Part shown: piece after piece, positions 45,100 through 56,032 of the stretch
Numbering within the stretch: position 1 is the first letter of the stretch
How the letters are laid out: the number at the start of each line of letters is the position of its first letter
Assembly: GCA_002286855.1 (NCBI GenBank)
Contig: NRSV01000064.1
Location: 62,001-126,000 of the forward strand
Reading direction: 5' to 3'
Source: Bipolaris cookei
Lineage: Eukaryota > Ascomycota > Dothideomycetes > Pleosporales > Pleosporaceae
DNA length: 64,000 nt
Program-made: the position numbers and the translations under genes
Notes under the pieces: model-generated
The model's input: only the letters and a program-made list of their open reading frames with translations
What the model was told of the DNA's origin: nothing
Databases searched by the model: none

Positions 45100-45845
45100 A
45101 TGTCTGTGATGCGAATATCATTGCGGCCAACACTGGCGGCGGTGAGGATGGGCATGCGCTGCTTTTCGTCGGGCCCGCAGAAGCAAGGTGCGCCCTCAAT
45201 TCCTTCACTATCACCATCACCACCATATTCTCTCTAACACACGCCGCCCAGACGACCTCATGAGCATTCTCGGCCAGAGCGCAGCCGCTCGCCACCCCGC
45301 CAACATTTCCTCAACCAACAAAACAGCCAATTCGCGCCCGGGAGAGTCTGCCGCCCTACGCTTTGCCCGCAATGTAGGCCTCGACCGCGCAGCCTCAAAC
45401 CCAAACCGTGAATTGGCCGAGTCAGAGCGCCTCTCCCAATACCAGCGCCAGATATACCGCAAGTGGCAACCCGGCGATGTGTATGCGCCACATGACCTGA
45501 GCGGAACCGAGCAGAAGAAGTGGAAGCAAGGCCGCAAGAGGCCACAGGAAGACGCTTTCGACGTCCTTGGTGTCAATCCGGTCTTGGAGTACAAGGTACG
45601 TTGGGGATGTGGACGGAATCAAGGCTACAGATGGCTAAAAGCTGAACGAGCAGAACTTCACCATCATGTCCGAGTATATGACCGAGATGGGCCGCATAAA
45701 GCACTCGAGGGATACCGGACTGCGACCAAAAAACCAAAGAAAGATTGCAAAGGCGATACGGAGAGCAATCGGCCTGGGCCTGATGCCCAGTGTCCACCGA
45801 CATCCGCTTGTGCTCAAGAAGAGCAATCCCGCACGCTTCTTGTAA
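45100..45845 (+). CDS. RSM18: mitochondrial small ribosomal subunit protein S18 (bS18m)
   Basis: Three exons (45100-45187, 45252-45595, 45654-45845) give 207 residues. The N-terminus MSVMRISLRPTLAAVRMGMRC is a typical mitochondrial presequence. Landmarks are DVYAPHDLSGTEQKKWKQ, DVLGVNPVLEYK and after the last splice NFTIMSEYMTEMGRIKHS, then TGLRPKNQRKIAKAIRRAIGLGLMPSV, the S18 signature. The protein ends at ARFL. Overlapping frames on both strands are shadows. It ends 62 bp from the convergent mannanase gene. Confidence 0.92.
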
Positions 45846-45907
45846 GAATATATATGGCCTTGTACAATACAGTCATGACATCAAGTTTTCAACTACCACT
45901 ACCCATG

Positions 45908-47452
45908 CTACTGACTGGTCCCATTCCCATTCTCAGCAATCCACTGCGCAATCATCTCCTGCTGGGCCTTTACAATATCCATGGCATAATCATCGTCATA
46001 TAGACCATACCACCCCGGACTTTCATGCGGCGGATCACCCGCCCACACCATGCTAAATTCATTCGCCTGCTGCGTCTCCGGACGATAAACGCCGCTATAC
46101 GCCCACGGACACGTGCCCACGTACGCACCCCCATTCCTAAACTCATCCATGACCGTCCCAATAATCGTCGTAAAATATGCATCTTTGTGCGTCGTCGGCG
46201 CACTGCTCAAATACGGATACTCCTTATTCTTGTTAACCCAGTTATCGCGCGCCATGCCAAACTCCTCGAGGAAGACAGGCTTGCCGATATCCAGCGCCCA
46301 GCGACTCGAGTTCTTCATAAAGTCACGTGCAAATTCCTGCGAAGTAGCTAAATTTGCGTCGCTTTCCCCATACATGTTGTATACACCCCAGTTTTGCACC
46401 CAGCAGTGTGTGGTGGCGTATGATACTGTCGGGAAATCGTGCACACGCTTAAAGTAGTACTCGCCTTGCTTGGATTCGAGGCCTACGCTGATGAGTTGGC
46501 GGGGTGATATGGAGTTGATGTAGCGGGATATGCGGTCCACCCAGGGAAATAGCAGGTCGTTGGGATTCGGCAGGCTGAAAAGGTTATATGGACCTGTGTA
46601 TCCTAGTATATCGGAAGGCTGGGGCTCGTTGGCAAGCTGCCATGTCATGATTGCCGGGTCTTCGGTGTAAAGTAGTCCAGTGACGGTGTTGCGCCGGCTC
46701 ATAACTGCTTTGATATGATCCTTGTACCACTGCTCTGCTTGCGTGTTGTTGTAGATCAAATTGGCATACGTAATAAACTCATTGTATGATGCTGCATCCA
46801 CACCTTGTTCGGTATAATTTCCCCATCCTGTGCCGGGTACCTCGCGCTGAGGCGATGCTGTCAGGTTCCAGCTTGGAGGGTACGGGATCTTGGTGTTGTT
46901 GGTCGCCCATGACACATACTGCGCGAAGCCGCCGCTCCATTGCCACTGATTGTTAAGTGTCATGGTAGCACGCATTCCGCGCTTCGACATCTCAGCGAGG
47001 CAAACGTCGAGACCTTTGAAAATTTCTTCGTTATACTCGCCCGGTGCCTCTTGCAGAGCTGGGCTCATCCGGAAAGGCTGCGGTGTCGGCGCACCTTCCG
47101 AACCCGCCATGATGCGCAGATGGTTGACTCCATGAGCGGCCATCTGATCCAGTTCTGTCACAAGGCGCGAGTAGTTGCCCCCTGCAGAATCACTTGCAGC
47201 AAGATTCATACATGCCCAGTAGTTCATCCCTGGATTTATGTTAGAACATTCATCCTGGTCTAGAAAGAAAGAAAGAAAGAGAGCCAGCATACCGGTGATA
47301 TAGTAAAGTCCATCTTTATTATACAATCTCGTCCCTTCAACATGAACAAAATCGCCATCTGCGATTGCAGACTCATCAGAAGTCTGCTCATTCCTTGGTA
47401 GCACCGACCCCGCAGCTAGTGAAGTGAAAAGCAGCTGCAAAGAAGCCTTCAT
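45908..47452 (-). CDS. GH5 mannan endo-1,4-beta-mannosidase, secreted
   Basis: Cleaves beta-1,4-mannan in plant walls. Two exons (47452-47293, 47229-45908) give 493 residues. MKASLQLLFTSLAAGSVLP is a signal peptide. Catalytic Glu255 is in WQLANEPQPS (acid/base) and Glu376 in VFLEEFGMARD (nucleophile). Other conserved parts are NHLRIMAGSEGAPTPQPF and HCWVQNWGVYN. The intron is 63 nt and in frame without a stop, so the unspliced frame also reads through and adds 21 hydrophobic/acidic residues after YYITG; splicing gives YYITGMNYWACMNL, which is clearly the native sequence. A secretion role in plant litter or host wall breakdown is inferred. Confidence 0.92.
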   Translation of the reverse strand: MKASLQLLFTSLAAGSVLPRNEQTSDESAIADGDFVHVEGTRLYNKDGLYYITGMLALFLSFFLDQDECSNINPGMNYWACMNLAASDSAGGNYSRLVTELDQMAAHGVNHLRIMAGSEGAPTPQPFRMSPALQEAPGEYNEEIFKGLDVCLAEMSKRGMRATMTLNNQWQWSGGFAQYVSWATNNTKIPYPPSWNLTASPQREVPGTGWGNYTEQGVDAASYNEFITYANLIYNNTQAEQWYKDHIKAVMSRRNTVTGLLYTEDPAIMTWQLANEPQPSDILGYTGPYNLFSLPNPNDLLFPWVDRISRYINSISPRQLISVGLESKQGEYYFKRVHDFPTVSYATTHCWVQNWGVYNMYGESDANLATSQEFARDFMKNSSRWALDIGKPVFLEEFGMARDNWVNKNKEYPYLSSAPTTHKDAYFTTIIGTVMDEFRNGGAYVGTCPWAYSGVYRPETQQANEFSMVWAGDPPHESPGWYGLYDDDYAMDIVKAQQEMIAQWIAENGNGTSQ

Positions 47453-48383
47453 GTTGAAAACCCCAGGTACAACAAACAAGAAGCCAAGCTTAACCAGGCA
47501 CGTCAAAGCACCTTGACCCAAACCTTTTATACCGCTCCGCCTCGACAAACCAACATCGGCTGTAGTGCAACCGCACCCCCGGCCGTTGGGCCAGTGGCTA
47601 ATCCCACATCAATACACTATTGACATCATGTGCGGAGAAAGATTTTCCGAATAGCAACTGGTTAAAATCCCGTTCCGTCCACTACGCTGCATACGCAGTT
47701 GGTAGTAGTCGTCCGGGCATGGTTCCTAAGGTGATACAATGCGGGGAAGCCGCTTTGGACACGGAGAGAGGACTTCCGTGCTAGTGCTGCAGGTTAGTGG
47801 TAGCCGGGATAGGTTCGGTTACCTGTTACCCACCTCACGCTAAGCGCTGGGTACGGTGAACTACTAATGTGCGATGGGAAGGTCGACATCAGGTTGTTTC
47901 TTGGAATGAATATAGTTACCTCTGACGCGTAGTTGGTATCTGTTTTCAAATACACTGAAGAAGCTGTATTCGCGAACCTTACCCATTTATATCCACTACA
48001 AGACAACTGAGAAACCCCAGACATTGTTCAATCTTCATCCGACGGAGCGCACGGAATACATGGCATCGTGTGTTCAGTAAATCCGAAAAGCAAGGAAAAT
48101 ATCACGTTACAACCGGAAGGTAGCGGAGGATAATCAGCTACTTCAAAATTGCATTGGTACTCTTCAAAATCGCTACTTCATTGCTGTTATGCACCAGTTC
48201 CCTCAGTAGGCTTCGGAACAAGCGCTTTCTCAACCTATGACATTGTCACAGGACTCCGTTGCGATATAGGATTGATAGTATGTTTGGCCGGAATCATGCA
48301 ATAAGTCCAAAAGACAAAGAAAGGACGTAATCAAATGGGATATCATTTCATCTGTTCACCTTCAAAAACAGCCTTAAATACAA
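47453..48383. other. intergenic, 0.9 kb
   Basis: Upstream flank of the mannanase gene and the 3' flank of the next minus-strand gene; no gene seen. Confidence 0.5.
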
Positions 48384-49096
48384 TCAAAGACTCCCCTCCT
48401 GCTTCTTCAGGCGCTCAAAAAGTTGAACAAAAGCAGTCGGCTCCTGTGCCCCTCCAATCTCATACTGATCATTGATTGTAAAGTTTGGAACACCACTAAT
48501 ATTCTGCTGTCTGGCTTGCTGCACCTCCTGGTCAACTTCTGGTCCGCCTTTGCCAGACTCCAGCCACTCCTTGACCTCTTTCTCGTCAAGTCCAGCCTTG
48601 ACGCCCGCCTCGGTAAGTACTTCCTGCGTCGTGATATCCTTCTCGTTCTCAAAGTACGCTGAAAAGAGCTCCTCAATCACACGCGTCTGCACCTGAGGAC
48701 CCTTGGTCTTACCGAGCTGTACGAGGCGATGCGAGTCACGTGTGTTTCCAGTGTTGCCACCGTACTTGAAGTTGATGCCTTCTGCTTTGCCGATTTCCGA
48801 TAGACGCTCTTGCATCATTGCTGTGCGCTCTTTTCCGAATTTCGATTCGTACACTTGCTGCTTGTTCATGCTCTTTCCTGCATCTGGGTTGAGGTAGAAG
48901 GGAAACCAGGATGTGGAGAAGGTGTCGTTGGAGTCGGGGTGTTTCTCCTTGTAGGCTGCAATGCCTTTTTCAAGGCGCTTTTTGCCCACGTAGCACCATG
49001 CTATGAATGAATCCTTAGTCGTAGATTTTATCCTGGATACAACAAAGACTTACGGCAAACTGTATCGCTGACGATATTGACCTGGAAGTTGGTCAT
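48384..49096 (-). CDS. DsbA/FrnE-like thioredoxin-fold oxidoreductase
   Basis: Two exons (49096-49054, 49000-48384) give 219 residues. The splice creates SDTVCPWCYVGKKRLE, the FrnE-type CPWC active site (Cys14 and Cys17), which the second exon alone lacks. The C-terminal half has SGVPNFTINDQYEIGGAQEPTAF, containing the cis-Pro loop GVP typical of DsbA-like enzymes. Members act as disulfide isomerases or as 2-hydroxychromene-2-carboxylate isomerase relatives; the substrate here is unknown. No signal peptide. It is separated from the exporter gene at 49.6 kb by 547 bp and I do not count it in the isocyanide locus. Confidence 0.87.
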
Positions 49097-49643
49097 GCTG
49101 CGTAGACTTGCTCGAAACGCCACAGTGAAGTTGTGAAAAACGTAGTATGCCGTTGCTGGAGTGATGTCATTGTTTTCAGCGCGCACTGGATTTTATACAC
49201 AGATGGATGGCGAATTGGAGGGCGAACATTGCTGACAAATGACATGGTGGTGTTGATCAAAGCTGGCCGAGTTTGCCCTTTCCAGCAGGTTCCGCGGTTC
49301 CGAGGTTATTCCCTAACGAAAAGCGCAGTCGCTCAACTTTTCCAACTCATGACACATATCATTACTGGTTCTTACGATACTTCTGGATAGCTCCCCAAGT
49401 GCTGGTTTGAGTGAAATCATTATCAGTAATGTCATCATATGCAGCTACCAAGCGGTGACATGTGGCGTCACTACCATGCATATCAATTCTTTTGGTTATA
49501 CACATTGATCAGGCTTTGATTTCATCATTGTTCACTATAATATCGTAAAAGCAGCAGACTAAGGACCCGATAACACCTCGCTATGCAGAAAATCAACTTT
49601 TGCTCAGTCCCACTGAGCGCGCAGCAAATATCACAGTCCACTG
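49097..49643. other. intergenic
   Basis: 547 bp between the FrnE-like gene start and the 3' end of the MFS gene. No gene seen. Confidence 0.5.
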
Positions 49644-51200
49644 CTATCCTCGCTTCAATTCTTCGCGAAACTTCGCCCCACGAACCAGAATCAGGATAAT
49701 GCCGGGGATACAGAGCAGGTCCATGATGCCCAGACCAGTAAACGCCCATCCCCAACCCATTCCATCTAGAATGCTGCCCATGATGGCTGCGCAGATTGCT
49801 GCAGCTACGTTGCGGAGAAAGCCTCCTAGTGCCACCAAGCTGGCAGTTTGAGTAGGATCACATTCCGTTTGGAATGAGGTGCTCGTTACAAAAACTATAG
49901 AGACACCAACCGCTGCGAGCGCTGAGCCACAGAGGCCTAACGCTGGATGTACATGGTTAAGCGTAAACCAACCAAACATCACCTTCCCAGCAGCCGCACA
50001 GAGGAATCCCGGAATCTGGATTGCAATTCGTCTTTCGGGTGCTATTTTTCCGTCTGGGCTGTTGGCTATGGCCTTCTTCCGCATGTAATCTGAAAGCCGC
50101 CCAACAATAATGGAAGCGAGGAACATGGCGATGCCAGGACAGAGGAAAGCATAGCCGACCTCGGCAGTCGTCCAATTGTAGCCTTCTTGCCAAATGGTAG
50201 GAAAGGAAATGTACATGCCATACAGACCAGCAAACTGAAAAGCCCCGTTGAAGCAGACAATCAGGTGCGGCGGGTACTTCAAGAGACGCATGAACTTGCG
50301 GAACGAGGGCCCGGGAACTTTGGGAACATTCATGTCGGTGCAAGGCTTGGTCCACAACTTTGGCATCGATATCCAGGGTTGTTTGGCAACACTGGTGCCA
50401 TTCCCAACTAGAGAACGCAAAGTTTCTGGCATGCAGAAGACGATGGCGAGGTACACCGGGAAGCTTGTCATCGAAAGGAAGGCAAACACCCATCTCCACC
50501 GTGACTCCGTCGCAAATTGACCACCAATCAGAGGTCCCAGGATCGGTCCAAGCTGAGGTCCCATGAGAAACCAAGCCAAAGCGGACGCACGGCTTGCAGG
50601 CTCAGTAATGTCGGCTACGGTACCGGCTCCAACGGAAAAGACGATACATGATCCAAATGCTTGGAAGATACGGAGAATGTATAATAGCCAGATGTAAGCT
50701 GGAAGCGTAGCGAGTAACGAGTTGGCGATGAGAAAGCTTCCAAGACCGACCATGTATACCGTCTTTCTGCCACCAACATCGGAAGCCGCCGCACCAAAGA
50801 GAGGCTAGTTGAAGTTAGCAACGTGTTAAGAAGACTGCCTTGGGGCACTCACTGCAACGGCAAAAACAACCATGTATATCGAGACCGTTCCATTGATCGC
50901 GGCTTCAGAAGCATTGAAGATCTTTTGGAAGAGTCTGAGTGAGGGCAGATAGACTGCTCCGCAAAGTGGCCCAAAGAAGCCAGCTGCTGTAACAACACCC
51001 AAGATAAACCGTCTTCGATTAACTGAGAACGCAGAGTAGGGCGGTGGGGGTGGTGGACCGGGTGCTAGAGGCACGTCATCTGCGAAGGATTGTTGTGCTT
51101 CCTCGTCAACACTGTGTCGCGAAGAGTATCTGTCGCTTTCAATGCTGTCACGGCACTGGTCATAATGGTGTGACTTTTCGAACTCAATTGGCGAGCGCAT
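49644..51200 (-). CDS. MFS drug:H+ antiporter (DHA1 type, Qdr/Dtr1-like)
   Basis: Two exons (51200-50853, 50804-49644) give 502 residues. A charged N-terminal tail (~60 residues with PGPPPPPPYSAF) precedes 12 predicted membrane segments. The A motif region reads FGAAASDVGGRKTVY, and the DHA1-type C motif is LMGPQLGPILGPLIGG. CMPETLRSLVGNG follows TM6 as in Qdr and Dtr1 relatives. Yeast Dtr1 exports dityrosine made by Dit1 and Dit2, so the neighbours at 53.6 and 56.0 kb make this the likely exporter for that product. Assignment to Dtr1 rather than Qdr is by context, not by a tree. Confidence 0.85.
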
Positions 51201-53576
51201 GGTGAAAGAAAATACAACAGTGGTAATGTCTCTAACAGTACCAAAGATGTGCTATCCTAGATGGGAGCATACAGGGACAGTAATATGTCTGGCCAAAATG
51301 CCCAGCATAGCCCCCATACTCGGAATGGCGTACATGTTCATTTTGCGCTACGCAGCACTGCCAACCTCGACGCCCTATTCTGGGCGCATTTGTTGCGCTT
51401 CTGGTGGGCCTTTGGCATAGCCCCACTTTCATGTTCCTTCGCTAGGAACCGTAACCTTGTTCAAAGCGAGTATTTTCGTCTCGGCTGCGTTGAGCCCTAT
51501 CACCAAAGCGATCTTTGGCTGCATCGCTAAGCGACCCACCATCTCAGCCCCAAAGATCATGGCAACGGTCTGCTACTAGACGTTCAACGATCACTGCTGC
51601 TTGTTGGTGTCGGTGGCTACACAAGCTTGTTACGTGCGTGTCCCTCGATACTCGAAGTTTCTGGCTGCATTGTTTTCGTCTGAAAGGATGGGACTCTCTT
51701 TCACATTTACTTGGCTTTGTATACTGTGAAAGAGTGGCTGGCTGAGCACGGTGGTGCCGTTTACCATCTCGGCATGGGGTCCTGGTTAAGCTTTGTCCCG
51801 AGTCGATGACATCCGAATATGATACCGCAGAGCTAACAAAATAGGTGTATTGTCTTACTAGCATCAGACACGGGCGACCCGAGGGGCTGGGGTCGACGTG
51901 AGGCTGAACTTCTTTAGCCCCACTCCAACTGGAAGGATTAGTGGTAAACATGCACGCATACTGCGCCTTGCATACAACTCCATGAGACTACAATGTGATG
52001 TTACATTCACAAACATCTTCTTGGTCGTGGTTTAGCATGTGCCATCATATCGACGACGTAACCAAAATACTAGAACACTACCCAGGCACAGAAACCAAAC
52101 ATAGCGGCATGGGTCCGCCTGGCTAGAAAATATGGCGCATGCATGTGCATAAGAGTTGATACGACTGGGATATGCGATTATGGCACATCATAAGATGAGA
52201 TTCTTATCGACTCAGAAAGCTGCACTATGTCGTGGTCAAACCTAGTGGCCCAGATAAGTTGTCAGTCTGCAGCAAACAAGGGCAATAGTGCGTAGATACC
52301 AACACGCCAGTGGCTAGCAGCTGAGAAGATTCAGCAAGCCATTATGCAGAGTCTTAGAGGCGGCTTAATGCTCGGCAACCGCTCTTCTTTACTTTTGGCC
52401 TTGTTCGTTAAGGCACAAAAAGAACTTGCAGCTTATCATGTCGCGTAAAGTCCAACAACTGAGATTGACTTAAAGTGAGGGGCTAGTAAATACACAGCGC
52501 CTGCAAACTTGGTCTGTTCTTTCATATATTACTGGTTCATCTCGTCTTTCTGTCTGTCTCTACGTAATAGAGGTATGCGTGTATCAACAGCAGACATATG
52601 CAGGTTTCTCTGATGAGTCACCCCTCTGCTACTTGAAAAATTGACCGACGGTAGCACAATGCAGACTTTCAACATTATCCTATACACAATCTTGCACCAT
52701 TGACCAATCTCGCTAGCGTACGAGTGCTGATACTGCTAACTTTCCCAGCAACTGTCATAGAAACGTGCAATCCGGTGACCCCTCCTTGCCCTAGCTTTTC
52801 AGCATAACAAGTTACAGTCACGAAAATCTTACTACCCCTTTGATTCTTCCTGTTGGTATCGTCCCAGGAGTAAATAGTGTCGGGAGAATAGGTCGTAAGT
52901 AAGTCACGTGCGCAGATGGAACGCCTAACGTTAGGCGGCCACGTTAGCTGGAGATCGTATCCTTCCATGCTGTTTTGCCGAAATTGCATTTGCTTACTTT
53001 GATTTCCACTTTTCTTTTGGGTATTTACCTACGTTTGTTGCCGAACTCCACAGTAATCAGCGTCCTGATTTGAAAAGCCGGGAAGGATTCATAACGGGCC
53101 GAATGTGATTCAATTCGTTTTGTCGTATTTGCCTGGTTTTTTGCTGTATTCGGATTATGTTGCAACAGTAGTAGTGCGTGTTAGCTTTTTGCATATTGTG
53201 TTGGCTAGGCACAATCCTTGTCTGCTCGTAGGCGGATAGCTCAAGGGAATCTTGGCAAGGGAGTAACTGTAGCCAAAAAAGTTTAAGTGGAAGTTCATAT
53301 ATGGGCAAATCGTTTCTTAGAAAACAAGATAAGCAGAAGTTAGCGTACCAAACTTTGGTTCTACCAATCAGAGGAAATCTTGTTGTTGACAACCTCTGTT
53401 TGATTGGCTGAAAATGACTTTGGTACGCTAACTTCTGCTTAACCTTTTTTCCAAAAAAACCCCCCCGATTTGCCCATGTATACAGTAGAAGCAGATGGTA
53501 ATGAATCAAGACTGTATTTGATACACCATGTAACTTGAATTCTTTGAATAAACAACAAGTGCTATGCAAGTCCATT
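51201..53576. other. intergenic, 2.4 kb
   Basis: Between MFS and P450 genes. No convincing gene. The only clear structure is the inverted-repeat element at 53301-53477, just downstream of the P450. The 184-codon minus-strand frame at 53057-53611 crosses that element and is unlikely to be coding. Confidence 0.55.
53301..53477. repeat. 177-bp inverted-repeat element, MITE-like
   Basis: The two ends are inverted copies: ATGGGCAAATCG at 53301-53312 and its complement at 53466-53477. A second perfect 23-bp inverted match lies inside (53330-53352 with 53419-53441). A/T- and G/C-rich filler lies between the inner and outer blocks, and the remaining arms also pair loosely. It encodes nothing. It is consistent with a non-autonomous DNA transposon or a snap-back element; target-site duplication is not clear. 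Confidence 0.7.
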
Positions 53577-55106
53577 TCACGCCTTCTCTGCTTTTTGATA
53601 CACACTCTCAAACTTCAGCTTCAACCCCCTCGGATACAACGGACCCGCAGGTGTCATCCTCCCATCCCAAGCCTCGTCCAACTTCCACCTAACATCCCTT
53701 AGCAACTGCACTAGCGTAATTCTCAACTGCTGCATAGCGAACTTCTGACCCAAGCACGCTCTCCTCCCACCGTGAAAGCTAATGAAGGCGCTCTTAGAGT
53801 TGGCGCGGCGATACAACTTATTAATGTCCTCATTAGTAGTACCCCAACGCTCAGGCTTAAAGTCATCTGCATCAGTGCCCCAGAAGTCCGTGTCTCGATT
53901 TGTAGAGTATGCGTTGTATCCCATATATACGCCAACAGGAATGGGAACCGTGTTGCCCAGAACGACGGAGGTTGTGGTGCGGCGGTTGATAAGCTGTGAA
54001 ATGGGCGGGAACATGCGTAGAGATTCGTACAGCACTGATGTGAGCAGGGGGAGATCGTGGACGTCGGAGTACTCAGGTTCGTAGTCTGTCGGCGCATCGC
54101 TTGGGTAGAGAGCAGCGATTTCTTTGCGGACAGCTTCTTGAATGTGGGTATGTTTGCCGAGGAGGTACATGAGCGACATAAGAGCTAGCTGGGGGTTTTC
54201 ATGCCCGGCAAGAAAGGTGCTGACCAGGTTGTCGTCGAGATCTTTGTCATTGAGGATGCCTTCGCGGTGAGAACCAAGCAGTCTGCAGGCAACATTCCTG
54301 TTGTCGTTCTCGTTGCAAACATGCTGGGTGTGGCCCTTAACTATGGCGCTGCGGAGTGTGCTGCGAAACTGCCTGCTCAGAACACGACCAAGCTTCCGTA
54401 TCTTCAATGGCAGGTGGTCAAGGAAAGGAAAATTTAGGAAGATTGGGTGGAATATTATGGGCTTGATCTTTGTTTGCAGCGTGTGGAGAGGAGCGCTTGC
54501 ATGCTGCAATGTTTCGAAGCTAGAACCATAAAGAACCTCGGAGAGGTTGGCAAGTGCATACCGGTGGAGTAAGGCGTAGACTGGAACTCCATTGCCTCTG
54601 GTATTCTTGGACTCGCTCAGGAACATGTCTTTGAGAACCCTGGAGTTCTTCCAGATGTTCTCAGAATCCTGATCAGCTTGCAGAGCTGGCTTGATGACGC
54701 GTTGATAAAGCTTCCATTTCTCGCCATGGGCGCTGATGATGTTCTCACCCGTATACTCAGCAAGCACGCTGTGTGGGATCTTGATTTGGTTTCCCGACTT
54801 TGCGTAGGTGTCTTCTTGCTTGAAAACCTCTGCTACGTAGGCAGGCTTCGTCACCAGGATGTTCCACTGTCCACCAAAGAACAGCTTCACTGCGCCATAT
54901 TGCGCTAGAGGTTCCTTGAGGTATTCCCGATATAGTTCAGCTTGATCGACATCCTTGAAAAGAGGCAAAAGCCCGTAGTAGAAAGGGATTGTTGGGATAT
55001 CTTTGGGAAAGTTGCGAGGTGGTGTGAAAAGGTAAACGAAGAATGTGAATACACCAAAAACGGTAGAAAATGCTGCTACAAACACCAAAGAAAGATAGGA
55101 CACCAT
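53577..55106 (-). CDS. DIT2: cytochrome P450, DIT2-like
   Basis: Single exon, 509 residues. An N-terminal membrane anchor (YLSLVFVAAFSTVFGVFTFFVYLF) precedes the catalytic domain. I see the I-helix FLAGHENPQ, ExxR in YESLRMFPP, the PERW motif, and heme-binding FHGGRRACLGQ with Cys451. The I-helix has Asn where most P450s have Thr, as I recall for Dit2-type enzymes. Yeast Dit2 couples formyl-tyrosine units. Divergent from the isocyanide synthase gene with 926 bp between starts, the same orientation as yeast DIT1-DIT2. The product here may differ from dityrosine. Confidence 0.85.
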   Translation of the reverse strand: MVSYLSLVFVAAFSTVFGVFTFFVYLFTPPRNFPKDIPTIPFYYGLLPLFKDVDQAELYREYLKEPLAQYGAVKLFFGGQWNILVTKPAYVAEVFKQEDTYAKSGNQIKIPHSVLAEYTGENIISAHGEKWKLYQRVIKPALQADQDSENIWKNSRVLKDMFLSESKNTRGNGVPVYALLHRYALANLSEVLYGSSFETLQHASAPLHTLQTKIKPIIFHPIFLNFPFLDHLPLKIRKLGRVLSRQFRSTLRSAIVKGHTQHVCNENDNRNVACRLLGSHREGILNDKDLDDNLVSTFLAGHENPQLALMSLMYLLGKHTHIQEAVRKEIAALYPSDAPTDYEPEYSDVHDLPLLTSVLYESLRMFPPISQLINRRTTTSVVLGNTVPIPVGVYMGYNAYSTNRDTDFWGTDADDFKPERWGTTNEDINKLYRRANSKSAFISFHGGRRACLGQKFAMQQLRITLVQLLRDVRWKLDEAWDGRMTPAGPLYPRGLKLKFESVYQKAEKA

Positions 55107-56032
55107 AGTGTTGAGATGATACGCTCAGAAGTGTAACACTCTTCAACTACTGCTTTGATAGAGCATATATGAAACCCATGAACAATGCGGGTAGCATCTT
55201 CAGCCCTACAGGGGGGCGGTGCTCTCTAACGAAGGCGGCTGAAGCGAAATGCGCGAATGCACAACCCCTGTATGTCTCTAAGCCCCATGCATCTACATTT
55301 AGACAATAGGGAGCTTCTGACTGTACAGTTGGAGGTGTTGAGCAAGACTTGGCATTTTTTGACCAATGGTTCGCGGTGTAACTAGCAAGGGCGAACATCC
55401 TCTTTCTCAGGCTTGCTGCCAAGGGCCGCTAACGTCTTTACTGGCCTGGGGGCCATTGTAGCGCTGCCACGACCACTCAGCTCATGTCTATGCCGCATAG
55501 TCACCAGCTGAATCCCACTGTAACGTCTGCGCCCATACCAGACGGCTGGCCTTTGCCTACCGCCTCGCTCCAGCCGCCCCTACTAGCATCGCAGCGCATG
55601 CCAAGTTGTGCGTCCTGGGGGCACCGCAGGAGCAAAGCATGCAATGGTCCAGCGCACTGCCTCCCGATATGCCCAAGGAAGCGGGGAATTAGTGAGCTGA
55701 CTCTATGTAGCGAGATTAGAAGCTACTGTAATTAGTATTCCAGTCGGTGTGCGGAACACACGATGCGTGGCTTGCCTAGATGCTGTGCGCAGCACGCCGA
55801 TTGAGCTTTGACAGTGTGGAGCAATGGCCTTTGCAGTGCTTGGAAACATGCATTGCATCTCTTTGATATATAGAAGCCAACATGTAGGTATTGTGGCACT
55901 TGAACATCCAACCTTCACAACAGTTTAGCCATTCAAGCCACTGGCATCTTCATCTTTTATTTCCTTTGTCCAATTTCACCATCATCCCTACTTCAACCGA
56001 AATTTCTAGCAACCTATCTTTAATCATTCACA
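55107..56032. promoter_or_regulatory. shared divergent promoter of the P450 and isocyanide synthase genes
   Basis: 926 bp between the two start codons. TATATGA-like sequence lies at about 55164-55171 on the P450 side and TGATATATAG at about 55863-55872 on the synthase side. No gene seen. I looked for the mid-sporulation element core CACAAA that controls yeast DIT1 and found none, so control probably differs from yeast. Confidence 0.5.

Noticed and set aside
48384..49096. FrnE-like oxidoreductase as part of the isocyanide locus
   Set aside because: No specific link; enzymes of this class are scattered in fungal genomes.
53057..53611. 184-codon minus-strand frame past the P450 gene
   Set aside because: It crosses the inverted-repeat element and the P450 stop region; no domain.
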